In this document: one piece after another, positions 18,201 through 26,789 of the stretch
Layout of the letters: each line of letters opens with the position of its first letter
Position numbering within the stretch: the first letter of the stretch is position 1
DNA from: Rhodocaloribacter litoris
Lineage (GTDB): Bacteria > Bacteroidota > Rhodothermia > Rhodothermales > ISCAR-4553
NCBI RefSeq assembly: GCF_011682235.2
Contig: NZ_CP076718.1
Location: forward strand, 3,830,400-3,894,399
Reading direction: 5' to 3'
DNA: 64,000 bases
Made by a program: the position numbers and the translations under genes
Notes under the pieces: generated by a model
What the model saw: only the letters and a program-made list of their open reading frames with translations
What the model was told of the DNA's origin: nothing
Database searches by the model: none

Positions 18201-18474
18201 GCTGGCCTTCGAGGTGTACCACCTGGCCTATGGCGACGACGAGCAGGTGCACTATGACATCGAAGTCGAAGTCGTGACCGACCCCGGGGGGCGTGCCGTG
18301 CGTCGCACCTCGGCCCGGACCCGGAACACCGGCTCCGACACGACGGCCCGTGAACTCATCGGGATCGACCTGCGCCGCGTCGATACGGGGCCCGTGCGCC
18401 TCGTCGTGCGGGTGACGGACACGGTGACCGGCCGCACGGTGGAGCGGTCCATCGACTTCGACCTGGCACGCTGA
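15220..18474 (+). CDS. GWxTD-domain protein with N-terminal carboxypeptidase-regulatory-like domain
   Basis: The 1084-residue protein has a signal peptide (MNGWRIVWIGAWLLGAGVLA, cleavage near AQAQP). Next comes a regulatory-like beta-sandwich (about 30-105, LTGQVYDAETGEPLSGASVF), then helical TPR-like segments (about 400-560). The GWxTD module follows (about 565-640), with WWRRQDPLPATALNE and GFDDRGTAYVRYGPP, and a C-terminal beta-rich region closes the chain. GWxTD domains are known from Bacteroidota and Acidobacteriota; their function is unsettled. An AGGAAGG ribosome site precedes the ATG. It follows SusC, SusD and two lipoproteins in the same direction and may help handle the transported material at the envelope. 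Confidence 0.85.
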   Translation: MNGWRIVWIGAWLLGAGVLAAQAQPQLRAYGTLTGQVYDAETGEPLSGASVFLAGTLAGAATDARGGFILENVPAGTYELVASFVGYAAEAQPVRLAGADTLAFTFRLEPRPVEAGAVEVVALSDRTRRRWFERFRRFFLGVSENASKCEILNPEVLAYEVAEDERERFIVRAQAPLLIENRALGYRLHFVLDEFELRERQRFVKYRGRVGFTELTPADEEERKAWARRRRAAYEGSFRHFLTALVRDRLWDEGFMLLSEEKARQSLYAGVPGGRPAPRVSGVEPHEILFPGDLPFERRLDFPGYLKVVYFRERPAAPYLKFREFAARRMPTSDDEQISYIALNRPGVLVTTDGIVEDTYAVTKFGYWYFERVAEMLPREYHPEGAEVPVAGADLTEAALQAAVAAGVRAVAQEAYEEAVGHLAPVLATAPGFFTGEAGAAAYWLGVAYEALDRPAAARRAWQQGLDGLAGRQRFEIRMADAFIRNVFTRQDRDAYEQAAGAYLTLLERAGQDLPPAEAGIVRRHVAQMLPVLSDEERRRVVEGTPGPLGQGLRLHPDAGAFLATWWRRQDPLPATALNERVAEHLARVAYALRHFAFDGALAGFDDRGTAYVRYGPPYSKNAIVVDVARATQVLRMNGYALPGPLIPPVNELWTYRHVDDRIYYLFVQKEGRYQEASSEDLIPETLRDAHKRRGVGHTNPITISNPSGDQLPANQVMAEALFALWKEVYAQLALYHPDFERPYEELERQEADIRATRAGSARTISASALSFVNSTEARFEAQAREARRRREAEAPRFHSRIGGMLEPLSVAYRTARFLDPDGTTRTELYWSHVPGTLPMSRRLRQEHWPGEAAPPGRFYLTMTMTLFSEDYRRRVPTEARYLAADLPAGAPAPVQIATVTGVTAPYHLAVQWDQYLPGNVAEGGQPGAYLRTATARFDGLQPLQADPAVLEMSDLKPVYLEAPDRPVALENAGDATAPVPFPFRTLHPGMDLALAFEVYHLAYGDDEQVHYDIEVEVVTDPGGRAVRRTSARTRNTGSDTTARELIGIDLRRVDTGPVRLVVRVTDTVTGRTVERSIDFDLAR

Positions 18475-18536
18475 GGCCACCCGGACGCCACCTTCCCCTT
18501 CCCGCTCACCGGCCTACTTCCACACCGCCCTACGGC

Positions 18537-20630
18537 TCACCTTCTCTCGGAGAGCCGGTTCAGGAAAGCCCGGGCGTGGGTGTTACCGGGGTCGAGTTCG
18601 AGCACTTTCTCGAACATCTGACGGGCTTCGCGGGGCCGGCCGGCCTGCAGGTAGACGAGGCCCAGGCTGCCGTAGCCGGCCGGATGGTCCGGTGCCGCCA
18701 CGATGGCCCGGTAGAACTGGGCCGCCGCCTCGTCCAGCTCGTTCCGGGCCAGATGGAAGGACCCCAGCTGGATGAACGCGTCGGCCAGGTCCGGGTCGAG
18801 CCGGGCGGCTTCGGCGAAGGCCTGTGCGGCGTCGTCGGGGCGGCGGGCTTCGAGGTAGAGCAACCCCAGGTTGTACCAGGCCTTCGGGCGATGCACCGGG
18901 TCGAGTCGGACGACGGTTTCCAGCCGGGAGCGGGCCTGTTCCTTGAACCCGGCTTTCAGGAGGGCGTCGGCGAGCTTGACCTGTGCCTCGATGAGTTTCG
19001 GCTGGAGGGCGACGGCCCGTTCGTAGGCGGCGATGGCGGCGTCTTCCCGGCCGCGTGCCTCCAGGACGGCGCCGTGCCAGAAGTGGACCCAGGCGTGCTC
19101 CGGGTAGGCCCGGGCGGCGTCGTCCAGGACGCGGGCGGCAGCTTCGAGAGAGTCGATCTCGGCCAGTGCACGCCCCAGGGCGATGCGTGCCTCGACGTGG
19201 TCGGCACCCGCCCGGAAGCCGCGCCGGGCATAGAGCCGCACGGAGTCCAGGTAGGCCGGAACCCGGTGCATCGTTTCGTAGAAGTCGAAGTAGGCGATGG
19301 CCGTCTCCAGGTCAGTCGCCGGTGTGCGGCGGGTGCGCGGGATGAGGAGATGCTCGCTCCGGTCGGCTTCGAGCAGGGCCGTCAGGCGCAGGGGCGCGGG
19401 GCTGTCGAAGGCGGGGCGGGCGGTCGCGGGATCCCGGGGCGGTCCGGGTCGCCGGCGGATCCAGTGGTCGGTGAAGACCACGTGGGGCACGTTGGTGGTG
19501 CCGCCCTGCTGCATGTGGCACCCGACGCAGTTGCCCGAAGCGGCCCGGGCGGGCGCGTCGGCCTCCGGCCGGGTGCAGATGGCCTCGTGACCGGCATCGT
19601 GGCACTGGAGGCAGGCGCGGTTGTAGTGGTCGGGGGGGAGCAGGGCTTTCGGCCGGTGCGGGTCGTGACAGGTCGTGCAGGTCATCGCGCTCTGCCGGTA
19701 GCAGGCGCTCTTCGCCAGCCGCACCGGATGGGAGTCGATCCCGACGGCTTCCGGGTCGGTCAGCTCCGTTTCCGGGACGAAAACGGTGCGGTGTGCGGCC
19801 AGCGGCGTCCCGGGGCGGTAGGTGGTCGGGTCCTCGCCGGGCTTGAAGACGAGCACACCGGCCAGATGGCACTGCAGGCAGGTTGAGAGCTGCCCGCCCC
19901 GGTCGAGGTGGGCGGGGTTGACGATGGTGGGATCGGGCGTGCCGGGCTCCGCCGGGGCTGCCTCGCGCCACCGGGCGACGTGGCGCGAGGCCGGGCCGTG
20001 GCACCGCTCGCACGTGATGCCCGTCGGCACCTCGGTGTAGTGGTTCTGGGTGAAGGGGGTGTGGGTCACCGGCCCGTTATGGCAGGTGATGCAGGCCACG
20101 TTGATCTGGCGTTCGAACCGGTCGTTGGCTTCGGCATAGCCCGGGCTCATGTCCCATCGCCCGGCATGGACGTACCACGTCAGCGGCATCTCGGTCAGGT
20201 AGCCGTTCACCTCCATGAGGTAGGAGCGGGTCGCGTTGCCCGAGCCGATGACGTAGGCAGCGGCGTGTGCGCGCTCGTGCAGGACGTTGCCGTCCGCGTC
20301 GGTGCGAAGCTCGCGCTGGTAGAGGGTGTCCTGCCGGACGAAGGCCTCGTAGGCCAGGCGGGAGGCGGGATGTGGCACGCGGGTGCCGTCGAAGCGCTCG
20401 GGTGCCGCGGCCGGGTCGAAGCGTGCGACGGAACGGGCCTTGTTCGTCCGGGCATAGGCCGCCGCGATGTCCGGATGGCAGGACGCACAGGCGGCATCGC
20501 CCACGTAGGCGCCGCCGGCAGGCAGGGACGCCGGCGTCGTCGGAGCCGGGGGGGGCACCGGATCGCCGGGGGTGCAGCCCGGGGGCCACAGCAGGGCCAG
20601 AAGGAGGACGAAACCGGATAAACGACCCAT
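18537..20630 (-). CDS. Seven-haem c-type cytochrome fused to TPR repeats (lipoprotein)
   Basis: The 697-residue protein starts MGRLSGFVLLLALLWPPGC, a signal peptide with a lipobox-like PPGC. Seven CXXCH haem sites follow: CASCH, CITCH, CERCH, CLQCH, CTTCH, CLQCH and CVGCH, all in the first ~420 residues. The C-terminal ~270 residues are tandem TPR repeats (ALAEIDSLEAAARVLDDAAR, AWYNLGLLYLEARRPDDAAQ, GYGSLGLVYLQAGRPREARQ). The haem domain resembles cytochrome c554/NrfA-like multihaem proteins. It is probably a periplasmic or surface electron carrier or a reductase-like enzyme held in a larger complex by the TPR. No cytochrome maturation or quinol oxidase gene is adjacent. Confidence 0.88.
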   Translation of the reverse strand: MGRLSGFVLLLALLWPPGCTPGDPVPPPAPTTPASLPAGGAYVGDAACASCHPDIAAAYARTNKARSVARFDPAAAPERFDGTRVPHPASRLAYEAFVRQDTLYQRELRTDADGNVLHERAHAAAYVIGSGNATRSYLMEVNGYLTEMPLTWYVHAGRWDMSPGYAEANDRFERQINVACITCHNGPVTHTPFTQNHYTEVPTGITCERCHGPASRHVARWREAAPAEPGTPDPTIVNPAHLDRGGQLSTCLQCHLAGVLVFKPGEDPTTYRPGTPLAAHRTVFVPETELTDPEAVGIDSHPVRLAKSACYRQSAMTCTTCHDPHRPKALLPPDHYNRACLQCHDAGHEAICTRPEADAPARAASGNCVGCHMQQGGTTNVPHVVFTDHWIRRRPGPPRDPATARPAFDSPAPLRLTALLEADRSEHLLIPRTRRTPATDLETAIAYFDFYETMHRVPAYLDSVRLYARRGFRAGADHVEARIALGRALAEIDSLEAAARVLDDAARAYPEHAWVHFWHGAVLEARGREDAAIAAYERAVALQPKLIEAQVKLADALLKAGFKEQARSRLETVVRLDPVHRPKAWYNLGLLYLEARRPDDAAQAFAEAARLDPDLADAFIQLGSFHLARNELDEAAAQFYRAIVAAPDHPAGYGSLGLVYLQAGRPREARQMFEKVLELDPGNTHARAFLNRLSERR

Positions 20631-20789
20631 GGCGGTGAGAGAAAGGCACAACGACCCCGCCAATCTAACCTTTGCAGGGTGTCTTCCACAAACGAAACCG
20701 GAGGCATCACCGGGTCGGGGCAGGGTGCGCCGGAAGCCCGCGTTCCGTATTTTCTGATCCCCACCGGTCGTCATCGTTCAGAACCCGCC

Positions 20790-21965
20790 ATGCTCGACTT
20801 TCATCGCCTGCAATCCCAGCTTGCCGACTTCAGCGCGTACCAGACCCGGGAGGCGGCGCTGACGGCCTCGCGGTTGCGACGGGCGCTGGCGGCGCTGGAA
20901 GCGTGCCGCCCGGCGTGGGAGGGGCTGCGGGAGAAGGTGGCCGCCGCCCGTCCGAAGTGGCTCGTGGCCGGCCTGCGGGCCGATCCGGGCGGGGTGCACC
21001 ACTGCGGTCCCCGCCCCACCCCGGTGACCGTCGTCGCCACCGACGGCTCCCAGATCTTCCCCGATCGTCACGTGGAGCCGACGTGTTACCTGCTCAACGT
21101 CAGCCGGATCGCCTTTCAGTACGGCACCCGCGAGCGCCCGCTGATGGAAGCCGTGCCCGTGTTCCGCTACCGCCGCACCGAGCTCGACGCGCTCGAAGAC
21201 CCGCTCCTGGACGGCGCCACGGCCGAGGTCGTCTCTGCCCTCCGCGACGAGATCGAGCTGCGCGAGCTGCTGGATACCGCGAAGGCCGCGCGCCTGCCAG
21301 GCCGGCCGCTGGTCGCCCTGGCCGACGGGACGCTCATCCGCTGGATGATCCGGCGCATGCAGAACCGCGCGCTCGAGGCGCAACTCATCGAACGCTACAC
21401 CGAAATTCTGAGCGGTTTCCGGGACGAGGGCCTGCCCCTGTGCTCCTACATCAGCATGCCCGCCAACACCGAGGTGGTCAATCTGCTGCGCCTCTTTCTC
21501 GACGAACCCGAGGAGACAGGCGATGGGACAACGCCGCCGGACCCCGAACAGACCCTCGCCGGGCTGACCGACCGGCGCCTCTTCGAGGCCGTGCTGCCGC
21601 CCGGAGCCCGCTCGGCCACGTTCGAGTCGGCCTCGCACATCCAGCGCGAATACGGGGAGGACCGCATCTGCTATTTCTACCTCCACGTGCCCCTGCCCGG
21701 CGGCGGAGAGATCGGCCGGGTGGAGATCCCCTGCTGGGTGGCCGACGACGAGCGCCTCGTGGACCTCGTTCACGCCGTCGTGCTCAGCGAGTGCGAGAAG
21801 GGGAACGGCTACCCCATGATCCTTTCGGAAGCCCACGAACGCGCCGTCATCCGGGCCCAGGAGAAGGCGCTGTTCTATGAGCTGATCGAGCGCGAGATGC
21901 GGGGGAAAGGGCTCTCGTACGCCGGTTCGCGCAAGCAGGCCTCGAAGCGGCGGCCGGTCGTGTGA
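20790..21965 (+). CDS. nurA: NurA-domain nuclease
   Basis: The 391-residue protein matches the NurA fold, an RNase H-like 5'-3' nuclease that works with the HerA translocase on DNA ends. Key acidic motifs are ATDGSQIFPDRH (Asp 85), VALADGTLI (Asp 179) and, near the C-terminus, EIPCWVADDERL; these fit the catalytic carboxylates. I start at MLDFHRLQSQL because upstream residues are not family-like. A HAS-barrel gene follows 69 bases later on the same strand, and a HerA-type ATPase is encoded at 39870-41528. It diverges from the cytochrome gene across about 160 bases. Confidence 0.88.
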   Translation: MLDFHRLQSQLADFSAYQTREAALTASRLRRALAALEACRPAWEGLREKVAAARPKWLVAGLRADPGGVHHCGPRPTPVTVVATDGSQIFPDRHVEPTCYLLNVSRIAFQYGTRERPLMEAVPVFRYRRTELDALEDPLLDGATAEVVSALRDEIELRELLDTAKAARLPGRPLVALADGTLIRWMIRRMQNRALEAQLIERYTEILSGFRDEGLPLCSYISMPANTEVVNLLRLFLDEPEETGDGTTPPDPEQTLAGLTDRRLFEAVLPPGARSATFESASHIQREYGEDRICYFYLHVPLPGGGEIGRVEIPCWVADDERLVDLVHAVVLSECEKGNGYPMILSEAHERAVIRAQEKALFYELIEREMRGKGLSYAGSRKQASKRRPVV

Positions 21966-22034
21966 GGGAACGGCGCTTTTCCGCCCCGTCTTCATGGTCC
22001 GCCCCCGGTTCGTGCGTGTATATTTCGGGCGCTG

Positions 22035-22655
22035 GTGGGATCAAGGCAGCAGATCGACGTGGAAAACAGGCTCGGCGAAGTGATCGCTTCGAACACCCGG
22101 TCGTGGGAGGCCGAGGTCTACCGGGAGGCGGAAGCTCCGGCGTTCGGGGCCTGGGTGAAGGTGGCCCATCCGGGCGGGACGGTGCTCTACGGGGTCGTGA
22201 GCCACGTCGAGATCGGCAGCTACGAGCCGCACCGGCGCGCCGTGGCCTTCGGGATGACGCCGGAGGAACTCGAGCGGGAGATGCCGCAGGTGCTGGCGCT
22301 GTTGCGCACCACGTTCCGGACCCAGGTGCTCGCCCACCGCGATGCACGGGGCCGGCTCCGCCAGACCTTCCCGCCGCATCCGGCACCCATCCACGGCTTC
22401 GTCCAGGCCTGCACGGCCGACGAGGTGCGGGCGCTCGGCCCGCCGTTCGATTACCTCCGCACCCTCATCCAGAGCCCCGACCCCGCCGTGCCGGTGGACG
22501 ACCTCGTCGTGGCCGTCCTGCGCGGTCGCTACGACGCCTTCGGCGAGGGCCCCGACGGCGAAGCCGACCTCATCGCCGCCGGACGGGTGCTCAGCCGCCT
22601 CCTGGACGACGACCACGAACGCCTCCAGTCCATCCTCCGCCGCATCGTGGACTGA
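22035..22655 (+). CDS. Stand-alone HAS-barrel-domain protein, NurA partner candidate
   Basis: The ~206-residue product starts at GTG 22035, or at a second GTG at 22059; neither has a strong ribosome site. The N-terminal ~65 residues (LGEVIASNTRSWEAEVY, FGAWVKVAHPGGTVLYGVVS) look like a HAS-barrel, the small beta-barrel found at the N-terminus of HerA and of ATP synthase alpha/beta subunits. The remainder (AFGMTPEELEREMPQVLALL, PFDYLRTLIQ, AAGRVLSRLLDDDHERLQSI) resembles a protein family I recall from cyanobacteria. Its position right after nurA suggests it docks NurA or DNA to the HerA machine. The HAS call is from pattern memory, not a search. Confidence 0.65.
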   Translation: MGSRQQIDVENRLGEVIASNTRSWEAEVYREAEAPAFGAWVKVAHPGGTVLYGVVSHVEIGSYEPHRRAVAFGMTPEELEREMPQVLALLRTTFRTQVLAHRDARGRLRQTFPPHPAPIHGFVQACTADEVRALGPPFDYLRTLIQSPDPAVPVDDLVVAVLRGRYDAFGEGPDGEADLIAAGRVLSRLLDDDHERLQSILRRIVD

Positions 22656-22748
22656 CCACGCTGCCACATGCGGGTTGAAAAGGGAAGGGTTGAGGACGGC
22701 CCCGTCACGGCTCGGACCCGACCTGTTCAAACCGCCGGCTGCAACCCG

Positions 22749-23279
22749 TCAAAAGATCAGCCCGATGCGGAAGGGCAGGGCAAATTCGACGTTTTCCTCC
22801 CCGATGATGAGGGCCGGGTTCAACTCGTAGAAGAGGGAGGTTTCGTGCAGGGCGCGCACCCACCCGATGCCCAGGTGGAGAGTCGGGCCGGAGACGGTGC
22901 GGCGCCGGTCGTTGAGGGGGATGTAGCCGCCGACGCCGCCCAGAACGTAGGGGGCGCTCCGCACCCCCGGCAGCGTGACGATGGCCGACACCTGCGGGTT
23001 GAAGATGTACGTGGCCTCGTCCCGTCCTTCCAGGATGAAGCCGGCGAAGCCCAGGTCGAGGGCAAACGACAGGTCGGCGTTCACCGGTGCCGAGGCGCGG
23101 CCGATGAACCCGAGCCCGAGCCCGTCCTCGGTGCTGAGCATGGTGTTGAAGCCGAGGCCGAGGCGTGGGGTCATGGGTTGTGCCATCGACGCGGCGGGGC
23201 GGCTCGCACACGCGAGCAGCACGACCGTCGTCAGCAGGAGGCCCCGGATCACGTGCCGGTCTATCATCGAAGCGTGCAT
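22749..23279 (-). CDS. Outer-membrane beta-barrel-like secreted protein
   Basis: This ~176-residue protein starts MHASMIDRHVIRGLLLTTVV (or at the ATG 12 bases later) with a signal peptide ending near ASMAQP. The mature part alternates hydrophobic and polar residues (LGLGFIGRASAPVNADLSFA, APYVLGGVGGYIPL, FALPFRIGLIF) and ends in Phe, the usual sign of an outer-membrane barrel. About eight strands are plausible. It stands alone, convergent with the HAS-barrel gene. No specific function is evident. Confidence 0.7.
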   Translation of the reverse strand: MHASMIDRHVIRGLLLTTVVLLACASRPAASMAQPMTPRLGLGFNTMLSTEDGLGLGFIGRASAPVNADLSFALDLGFAGFILEGRDEATYIFNPQVSAIVTLPGVRSAPYVLGGVGGYIPLNDRRRTVSGPTLHLGIGWVRALHETSLFYELNPALIIGEENVEFALPFRIGLIF

Positions 23280-23583
23280 GGCGTCGAAGGATGCGTCAAG
23301 AATGCAGCGTGCGGGTACGACCCGTACCTGTCGTTTCACCCACGGCCGGGCGTAAGGCCCCGTGTCACCGCGCCGTGAGCCTGCGCGAAAATCGGAAAAC
23401 ACGGGGCGTAAAAAAAGGGCTTTGCAGATTTTATACCGGCGCGCCCGGGAGGGGTGGGGCCGGGCGGGGGCGCTTTACGCAAATTTCGAATCTTGCCAGA
23501 CGCACGTTTTGTAAGTTGGCCGCACGAACCGGCCTGAAAAGCGCTTGCGTGGTCCGAAAACAGGGATTTTCCCGGGAGGCTCG

Positions 23584-24324
23584 ATGATCAAGTTTTGCGT
23601 CTGTATCAAGCAGGTGCCCGATGTGAGCGCGCCGGTCCACACCGGGCGGATGGTGCTCAACGCGTACGATGCTTCCGCCGTCGAAGAAGCATTGGTCCTC
23701 ACGGAGCGATACGGGGGAGAGATCGACCTGGTGCTCATCGGGCCGGCGTCGGCGGCCGAGACGATCCGCAAGGCGCTGGCCATGGGTGCGGACCGGGCCA
23801 CCCACCTCGTCATCGGCGATGACGAGCGCCCCGACTCGATGGCCGTGGCGAAGATGCTGGCCGACTACCTGGCGAACAAGGACTACGACGTCATCGCCAC
23901 GGGCAAGCAGGCACAGGACACCGACGCCGGCCTGACGGGCAGCATGCTCGCCGAGCGGCTGGGGCTGCCCTATGCCTCGAACGCTGTCGGCCTGGCCTAC
24001 GAGGCGGAGACGCGGCAGCTTGTCGTCACCCGCCAGGGTGACGCCGGCCAGGAGATCATCGCGCTGCCGATGCCGTGCCTGGTCACGTGTTCGAACGACA
24101 TGAACGATCCGCGCATTCCCACCCTCAAGGGCATCATGGGGGCCAAGCGGAAGCCCATCGACACCCGGGAGGTGGCCGTACCCGCCGAAGGCCTGCCGGT
24201 GACGAAGGTGCTGGCTTTTGAGCCGGTGCCCGAGCGCGAGCCGGGGCAACGCCTGGAAGGAGAACCGGAAGAGGTGGCCCGGCTGCTCTGCAAGAAACTC
24301 GCCGAAGAAGCCCGGGTCCTCTGA
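23584..24324 (+). CDS. fixA: Electron transfer flavoprotein beta subunit (FixA)
   Basis: The 246-residue protein shows the EtfB/FixA pattern: MIKFCVCIKQVPDVSAPVHT, LNAYDASAVEEALVLTERYG, KQAQDTDAGLTGSMLAERLG and the signature PCLVTCSNDMNDPRIPTLKG. It binds AMP or, in bifurcating systems, a second FAD, and pairs with EtfA. The ATG follows GGGAGGCTCG, a good ribosome site. It heads a same-strand run etfB-etfA-fixC-fixX, so it probably belongs to a FixABCX-type membrane electron-transfer complex rather than a stand-alone ETF. Confidence 0.95.
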   Translation: MIKFCVCIKQVPDVSAPVHTGRMVLNAYDASAVEEALVLTERYGGEIDLVLIGPASAAETIRKALAMGADRATHLVIGDDERPDSMAVAKMLADYLANKDYDVIATGKQAQDTDAGLTGSMLAERLGLPYASNAVGLAYEAETRQLVVTRQGDAGQEIIALPMPCLVTCSNDMNDPRIPTLKGIMGAKRKPIDTREVAVPAEGLPVTKVLAFEPVPEREPGQRLEGEPEEVARLLCKKLAEEARVL

Positions 24325-24391
24325 CGGTGCCGCCCGGCATCCCGGCACGTGGACGCCGAATGTCCGTGCCGTCTCGAACCTTCGACGCTCT

Positions 24392-25366
24392 ATGGCAAAG
24401 ATCCTCACGTGTATCTCCATCCAGGATGGAAAGGTCCGGCGGTCGTCGCTGGAGGTGCTGACGCGGTGCCGGCAGCTGGCTGCCGCCGGCGGGCACACGC
24501 TCGAAGCGGCCATCGTCGACGCCGATGCGGCGGCTCACCTGGATACGGTGAAGGCCTATGGCCCGCAGACGATCTATACGGTCAGCCATCCGGTCTTCCG
24601 CCGGCACCTGAACACCCCGGTGCTGGCGGCGCTCACGGCCGTCATCGAGCACGCCCGGCCCGACGTGGTGGCCTTCGCCTCGACGGAGGCCGTGAAAGAC
24701 GTGCTCGGGGCGCTGGCCGTGCGGGTCGGCGCCGCCGCCCTGCCCGACGTGTCCTCGTTCGAGCTGGTCGACGGCGGGGTGGAGGCCCTGCGCCCGGTGA
24801 TGGCCGCGAAGATGCTGGCCCGGACGGAGGCCCGGGCGCCCCGGGTGCTCGTCTCGGTGCGGTCCGGCTCCTACACCGCCGAGGAGGCACCCGCCGGCGC
24901 TGCCGTGGAGGCGATCCCGTTCACCTTCGACGAGGCTTCGCTCCGGCAGACGCTCCGTGAGGTCGTCACGGCGGCGGGCGGGGCGGTGGACCTGTCCGAG
25001 GCCCGGGTGGTGGTGGCCGCCGGGCGCGGGGTGAAGGATGAGGCCGGCAAGCAACTCGTCGAGCGCCTGGCCGGGGTGCTCGGCGCGGCCATCGGGGCCT
25101 CGCGGGCCGTCGTCGAGAGCGGCCTCTTTCCCGCCACCGCCCAGATCGGACAGACGGGCAAGGTGGTCTCGCCCGACCTCTACGTCGCCGTCGGCATCTC
25201 GGGGGCCATCCAGCACGTGGCCGGCATGCAGAACAGCCGCGTCATCGTGGCCATCAACAAGGATCCGGACGCCCCCATCTTCAAGTACGCCACGTACGGG
25301 ATCGTGGGCGACCTCTACAAGATCCTGCCGGTGCTTGCCGAGGAACTCGAACGGGTCAAGGCCTGA
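24392..25366 (+). CDS. fixB: Electron transfer flavoprotein alpha subunit (FixB)
   Basis: The 324-residue protein is EtfA/FixB. The C-terminal FAD domain is well kept: [59 protein letters not shown] and [20 protein letters not shown]. The N-terminal domain pairs with EtfB. I start at [17 protein letters not shown], 67 bases after the EtfB stop; upstream in-frame residues are spurious. It passes electrons between the beta subunit and the FixC flavoprotein encoded 26 bases downstream. Confidence 0.95.
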   Translation: MAKILTCISIQDGKVRRSSLEVLTRCRQLAAAGGHTLEAAIVDADAAAHLDTVKAYGPQTIYTVSHPVFRRHLNTPVLAALTAVIEHARPDVVAFASTEAVKDVLGALAVRVGAAALPDVSSFELVDGGVEALRPVMAAKMLARTEARAPRVLVSVRSGSYTAEEAPAGAAVEAIPFTFDEASLRQTLREVVTAAGGAVDLSEARVVVAAGRGVKDEAGKQLVERLAGVLGAAIGASRAVVESGLFPATAQIGQTGKVVSPDLYVAVGISGAIQHVAGMQNSRVIVAINKDPDAPIFKYATYGIVGDLYKILPVLAEELERVKA

Positions 25367-25392
25367 GACCGCTCGCCGGGGGCGAACACCTG

Positions 25393-26712
25393 ATGGACGA
25401 AAAGTTCGACTGCATCATCGTCGGCGGCGGGATCGCCGGGCTGAGCGCCGCCATGATCCTGGCGCGGGCCAACGTGCGCTTCCTGCTCATCGAGCGGGGC
25501 GAGTTCTGCGGGGCGAAGAACGTCTCCGGCGGCGTCCTCTGGGGGCGCGACCTGGCCCGCCTCGTGCCCGAATACCACGAGGAGGACGGCTTTGAGCGGT
25601 TCGTCAACCACCGGCGGCTGACGTTCATGGACGCGCAGTCCGCCTTTACGATCGACTTCAAGTCCAGCCATTTCGACGCGCCGCCCTACAGCGGCGTCAC
25701 CGTCCTCCGCGCCCGCTTCGACGCCTGGCTGGCCGAGAAGGTGCAGGCCGCCATCGACGCCAGCGACGTGGCCGACGAATCGTTCCTGGCCACAAACATC
25801 CTCGTCGAGGAGGTGCTCATGGAAGACGGCCGGGCCGTGGGCATCCGCGCGGGCGAGGAGAAGTTCTACGCCGACGTGGTCTTGCTGGCCGAGGGCGTCA
25901 ACAACCTGCTGACCCGCCAGGTGGGCCTGCAGGCGGACTACGTCCCGGCCGACTACGTGGCCGTCGGGGTCAAGGAGGTCATCGGCTTCGACCGCAACGT
26001 GCTGGAGGACCGCTTCCAGCTCCGCGGGCGCAGCGGCCTGACGAACGAGTTCGTCGGCTATGCCAGCGGCGGCGTCGAGGGCGGGGGCTTCCTGTACACG
26101 AACACCGAATCGGTCTCCCTCGGCCTCGTGCTCGGGATGAAAGACCTGCGCGAGAAGGGGAGAAAACCCTACGATCTCCTCAACGAGTTCAAGGCACACC
26201 CTGTGGTGGCGGACATGATCCGGGGCGGGGAGGTGCTCGAGTATTCGGCGCACGTCGTCTCGGTGGGCGACCTGCGGGGCATGCCGCGGGAGGTCTACGC
26301 GGACGGCGTGCTCATCGCGGGCGAGGCCGCCGGGCTGCTGCTCAACGCGGGCAGGGCCATCCAGGGGATGGACTACGCCATGCGCTCGGGCATCCTGGCC
26401 GCCGAGACGGTCATCGCCGCCCGGGAGCGGGGCGACTTCTCGGCGGCGACGCTGAAAAACTACCGCACGGCGCTGGAGAACAGCTACGTGATGAAGGACC
26501 TGCGCACGTTCCAGGACGCCGTCCACCTGCTGCACAGCCCGATGATGTTCGGCCCGGTGCCGGAGCTGATCTGCGACTTCGGGCGGCAGTTCTTCACCGT
26601 GGACAGCGCCCCGACGCCCAGGGCCGGCCAGATGCTGCGGGCCGCCATCAAACGCCACGCCTCCTACTGGGACCTCATCAAACTCGGGATCAAGGCGGCC
26701 CGGGCGCTGTAG
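25393..26712 (+). CDS. fixC: FixC-like ETF:quinone oxidoreductase flavoprotein
   Basis: The 439-residue protein opens with a dinucleotide-binding motif (DCIIVGGGIAGLSAAMILA) and continues with ERGEFCGAKNVSGGVLWGRD, typical of FixC and ETF-QO. A second FAD segment, DGVLIAGEAAGLLLNAGRAI, is followed by QGMDYAMRSGILAAETVIAA, a membrane-associating helix in this family. It oxidises the ETF and reduces quinone with the FixX ferredoxin encoded 77 bases downstream. It is shorter than eukaryotic ETF-QO because the iron-sulphur domain is a separate protein here. Confidence 0.94.
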   Translation: MDEKFDCIIVGGGIAGLSAAMILARANVRFLLIERGEFCGAKNVSGGVLWGRDLARLVPEYHEEDGFERFVNHRRLTFMDAQSAFTIDFKSSHFDAPPYSGVTVLRARFDAWLAEKVQAAIDASDVADESFLATNILVEEVLMEDGRAVGIRAGEEKFYADVVLLAEGVNNLLTRQVGLQADYVPADYVAVGVKEVIGFDRNVLEDRFQLRGRSGLTNEFVGYASGGVEGGGFLYTNTESVSLGLVLGMKDLREKGRKPYDLLNEFKAHPVVADMIRGGEVLEYSAHVVSVGDLRGMPREVYADGVLIAGEAAGLLLNAGRAIQGMDYAMRSGILAAETVIAARERGDFSAATLKNYRTALENSYVMKDLRTFQDAVHLLHSPMMFGPVPELICDFGRQFFTVDSAPTPRAGQMLRAAIKRHASYWDLIKLGIKAARAL

Positions 26713-26743
26713 ACTGACGCGGTACACGGCCGGAAACGCTTGG

Positions 26744-26779
26744 CGCCGAACGTGAAACGTTCAGCGCGCAACGCACCAA
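26744..26779. repeat. Intergenic CGTTGCACGTTGAA-type repeat fragment
   Basis: The fixC-fixX gap carries short units related to the 14-bp repeat at 57741, such as CCGAACGTGAAACGTTCAGC and GCGCAACGCACCAAC, in inverted order. The same word family occurs at 35424-35459 and 39815-39870. Confidence 0.5.
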
Positions 26780-26789
26780 CAGGATCCTC

